A stretch of DNA of 43,985 bases. It comes from Alphaproteobacteria bacterium. Lineage in GTDB: Bacteria > Pseudomonadota > Alphaproteobacteria > RF32 > CAG-239. The translations under genes and the position numbers were made by a program. Of the stretch, positions 42,163-43,985 are shown piece after piece (the first letter of the stretch is position 1; every line of letters starts with the position of its first letter). The stretch covers positions 1 through 43,985 of the forward strand of contig JAEEYV010000004.1 in assembly GCA_016288295.1 (NCBI GenBank), read 5' to 3'. Below the pieces are notes generated by a model. It was not told the origin of the DNA. It saw only the letters and a list, made by a program, of their open reading frames with translations, and did no database searches.

Positions 42163-43838
42163 CAGTTAAAATCCTCATTAATAAATTCATCGTTGTTTTC
42201 TTCAAAATCTCCCGACTCATCGGTAGTAAATTTACGCATTAATGTTTCAATTTTTGCTCCTTTAAACTCATCAAGAATCGCTTTAACAAGGGGATTTTCA
42301 GCCACGTTCTTCTTGTCTGCTTCTTTTTGAGCATTTTCAATGCTTGCAATACTTAAAACGACAGCACCGGGAACAACTTCTGTTTTCCAAGTTTTACCGG
42401 TTGACGTTTCTAAAAATTTGCCAATCAATAATACTGTGTCGGCAGAAACCCTTTCTGTTGCTTTAAACTTCATTATTCCATCTGTAAATTCGACAATTTC
42501 AATATCATTTTTTAGTGTATACACAAGACGCGGTTGTTTATTGTCTTCAAGATAGCGAATAAAATCAGTAATTTTATCAAACGACGTTGTTGGGGTTGAA
42601 GATGTATGAACAACTTGTAAGGCAGGTTTTGGTTGCGGTGCAGAAAAAGACGGCGCAACACTTAGGCTAGATTTTTTTTTTACACTCTCAAGGAGTTCTG
42701 CCGGAGTTGGAAGATTGGCCGAATAGGCAACGCGTATTAAAATCATTTCAAGTGCATCTATCGGAACAGGGGCGTTTTGTACTTCACTCAAACCTTTGAT
42801 AAGCATTTGCCACATTTTTGATAGCAGGGCAATATTTGTTTTTGCTGATGTTGTTCTTAAAAATTCGCATTCGTTTTCTGAAAGTTTTTCATCCTTTAGA
42901 ATAGCAGGAATTAGCAAAACCTTAGTCAACATATGGGTTATATTTATCAAGTCATTTAATATAGCCGTAGGATTGGCACCGTTTTTATATACTTCCTGAA
43001 GTTTTTGGATTAGCCCTGTCATGTTGCCACTGATTAGATAGTCAAAAATTTCAAAAGCTTGTCCTCGGTCGGCCATGCCTAACATTTCTTTGACAATATC
43101 TACTCTGACCTTACCACTGCCAAGTGAAATTGCCTGATCTAAAAGCGATAGTCCGTCTCGGGCAGATCCGTCTGCAGCAGAAGCTATCATGTGAAGAGCT
43201 TCCTCGTCGGCTTTGATTTTTTCTTCAGCGACAATCTTATTAAACAGCTTCATTAAATCGTCAATTTGCAGTCGCTGTAAGTCGAATCGTTGGCAACGTG
43301 AAAGTACCGTAACAGGAACTTTGCGAATTTCGGTTGTGGCAAAAATAAATTTAACGTGAGCCGGTGGTTCTTCAAGAGTTTTAAGAAGAGCGTTAAATGC
43401 GTTTTTGGACAGCATATGAACTTCGTCGATGATGTATATTTTATAACGGCAATTGGTCGGCTTGTAACGAACACCGTCCAAAATGTCGCGAATATCATCA
43501 ACTCCGGTACGAGAAGCAGCATCCAACTCTAAAACATCAATATTGCGTCCGGCGGCAATAGATTTGCAGTTTTCACAAATACCACAGGGATGTGTTGTCG
43601 GACCGCCTTTGCCGTCAGGTCCTATACAGTTAAGTGCTTTGGCTATAAGCCGAGCAGTGGTGGTTTTACCAACCCCTCGTATACCGGTCAAAATATATGC
43701 ATGATGCAAGCGATTTGATTTTATGGCGTTGGTTAAAGTCTGCACCAATGCGTCTTGTCCAAGCAAATCTTCAAAATTCTGCGGACGATACTTTCGCGCT
43801 AAAACTACGTAATTATCTTGTTTTTCTTCTTCTGCCAT
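42162..43838 (-). CDS. dnaX: DNA polymerase III subunits tau/gamma
   Basis: Clamp-loader ATPase. The AAA+ module (about 1-240) has Walker A GIRGVGKTTTARLIAKALNC, a Cys zinc module (CGICENCKSIAAGRNIDVLE), Walker B IYIIDEVHMLS, and sensor 1 TTEIRKVPVTVLSRCQRFDL; domain III runs to about residue 370. The C-terminal tau part (about 390-558) is low-conservation. Codons 386-390 contain an A10 run (GTA AAA AAA AAA TCT): one extra A gives ATC TAG, one fewer gives AAT CTA GCC TAA, so both slipped frames end at 390-391 aa, a gamma-like length. Preceded by SRP RNA as usual. Confidence 0.95.
   Translation of the reverse strand: MAEEEKQDNYVVLARKYRPQNFEDLLGQDALVQTLTNAIKSNRLHHAYILTGIRGVGKTTTARLIAKALNCIGPDGKGGPTTHPCGICENCKSIAAGRNIDVLELDAASRTGVDDIRDILDGVRYKPTNCRYKIYIIDEVHMLSKNAFNALLKTLEEPPAHVKFIFATTEIRKVPVTVLSRCQRFDLQRLQIDDLMKLFNKIVAEEKIKADEEALHMIASAADGSARDGLSLLDQAISLGSGKVRVDIVKEMLGMADRGQAFEIFDYLISGNMTGLIQKLQEVYKNGANPTAILNDLINITHMLTKVLLIPAILKDEKLSENECEFLRTTSAKTNIALLSKMWQMLIKGLSEVQNAPVPIDALEMILIRVAYSANLPTPAELLESVKKKSSLSVAPSFSAPQPKPALQVVHTSSTPTTSFDKITDFIRYLEDNKQPRLVYTLKNDIEIVEFTDGIMKFKATERVSADTVLLIGKFLETSTGKTWKTEVVPGAVVLSIASIENAQKEADKKNVAENPLVKAILDEFKGAKIETLMRKFTTDESGDFEENNDEFINEDFN
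42672..42681 (-). promoter_or_regulatory. dnaX: A10 slippage tract in dnaX
   Basis: Ten consecutive A residues in the mRNA at codons 386-389, at the end of the clamp-loader domain, with stop codons two to three codons later in both alternative frames. Resembles the transcriptional slippage tract (A9) of Thermus thermophilus dnaX. Confidence 0.75.
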
Positions 43839-43854
43839 AATTCGCTCAACTCAA

Positions 43855-43950
43855 AAAGGCGGAGGAACACCGACCTCAGGCTGGTTCGTTACGGCTGCTT
43901 TCTTCCGAACCTGACCGGGTTGGCGAACGCTTGACCCGATGCCCTCCATA
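43855..43950 (-). ncRNA. ffs: Signal recognition particle RNA, small bacterial type (4.5S)
   Basis: The reverse strand contains GGTCAGGTTCGGAAGAAAGC and AGCC, the conserved SRP core with a GGAA tetraloop in the Ffh-binding hairpin. The 5' GGAGGGCATCGGG and 3' GTTCCTCC ends pair (GGAGG with CCTCC), and a T5 tract follows at 43857-43853. The length of about 96 nt is typical of proteobacterial 4.5S RNA. It binds Ffh to direct inner-membrane proteins. It lies just upstream of dnaX; exact ends are estimated from the terminal stem. Confidence 0.9.
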
Positions 43951-43985
43951 ACAGTAATTCACATAAGGGCAGATTTTGTTCTTAA

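Overview
The window reads as one contiguous AT-rich chromosomal segment of an alphaproteobacterium, probably from a host- or gut-associated, streamlined, uncultured lineage. The lineage inference rests on family content and order: IalB-rlmN; gpmI-EnvC-like-ctpA-rppH; secB divergent from Tim44-mltA-Smr; rpsT-dnaA; ptsH with a mannose-type EIIA; SRP RNA-dnaX-ybaB-recR; and a DivL-like multi-PAS protein. No 16S or ribosomal marker other than rpsT is present, so placement below class is not possible from the sequence.

Layout. 1-1400: tail of an outer-membrane barrel gene, a composite palindromic repeat (REPIN-like), an orphan 257-aa gene, and a second, half copy of the same repeat. 1403-3551: parE and tRNA-Ala(GGC) with their own signals. 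3552-7468: an accessory block wedged between tRNA-Ala and rlmN. It holds an adenosine-deaminase-like protein with a C-terminal SLOG/LSDAT-like Rossmann domain, a small two-repeat protein, and a divergent serine recombinase. This is the best candidate for an undescribed system. 7469-19000: rlmN, IalB, CCA-adding enzyme, a lineage-specific probable lipoprotein, a Lon-family protease, a degenerate membrane EEP protein, a TPR membrane protein, a charged K/E/Q-rich protein and a PAS-array protein without a kinase domain. 19081-27018: tsaB, a class A PBP, gpmI, EnvC-like, ctpA, rppH and an unknown gene, all forward and tightly spaced. 27065-32961: secB; Tim44-mltA-Smr; a J-domain protein; an RHH regulator; mutM (one zinc ligand lost), a small exported protein and a crotonase.

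33071-38106: rpsT, dnaA, a NUDT15-like Nudix gene, dnaN and recF. No convincing DnaA-box cluster flanks dnaA. 38105-39404: on the reverse strand, an unknown gene, EIIA-Man, HPr and a 35-aa Cys-Gly peptide gene missed by the ORF track. 39485-43950: an ABC exporter, then on the reverse strand SRP RNA, dnaX, ybaB and recR. dnaX carries an A10 tract at the end of the clamp-loader domain, with stop codons almost immediately in both alternative frames, which is a strong sign that a short gamma form is made by slippage.

Functionally the window is mostly housekeeping: replication and repair (parE, dnaA, dnaN, recF, dnaX, recR, mutM), tRNA and rRNA modification (cca, tsaB, rlmN), and envelope growth (PBP1A-like, EnvC-like, CtpA, MltA). 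The accessory content is limited to the tRNA-proximal block, the repeat-bracketed orphan gene and a few lineage-specific genes. All family calls come from reading motifs and protein sequence by eye; no database search was run.
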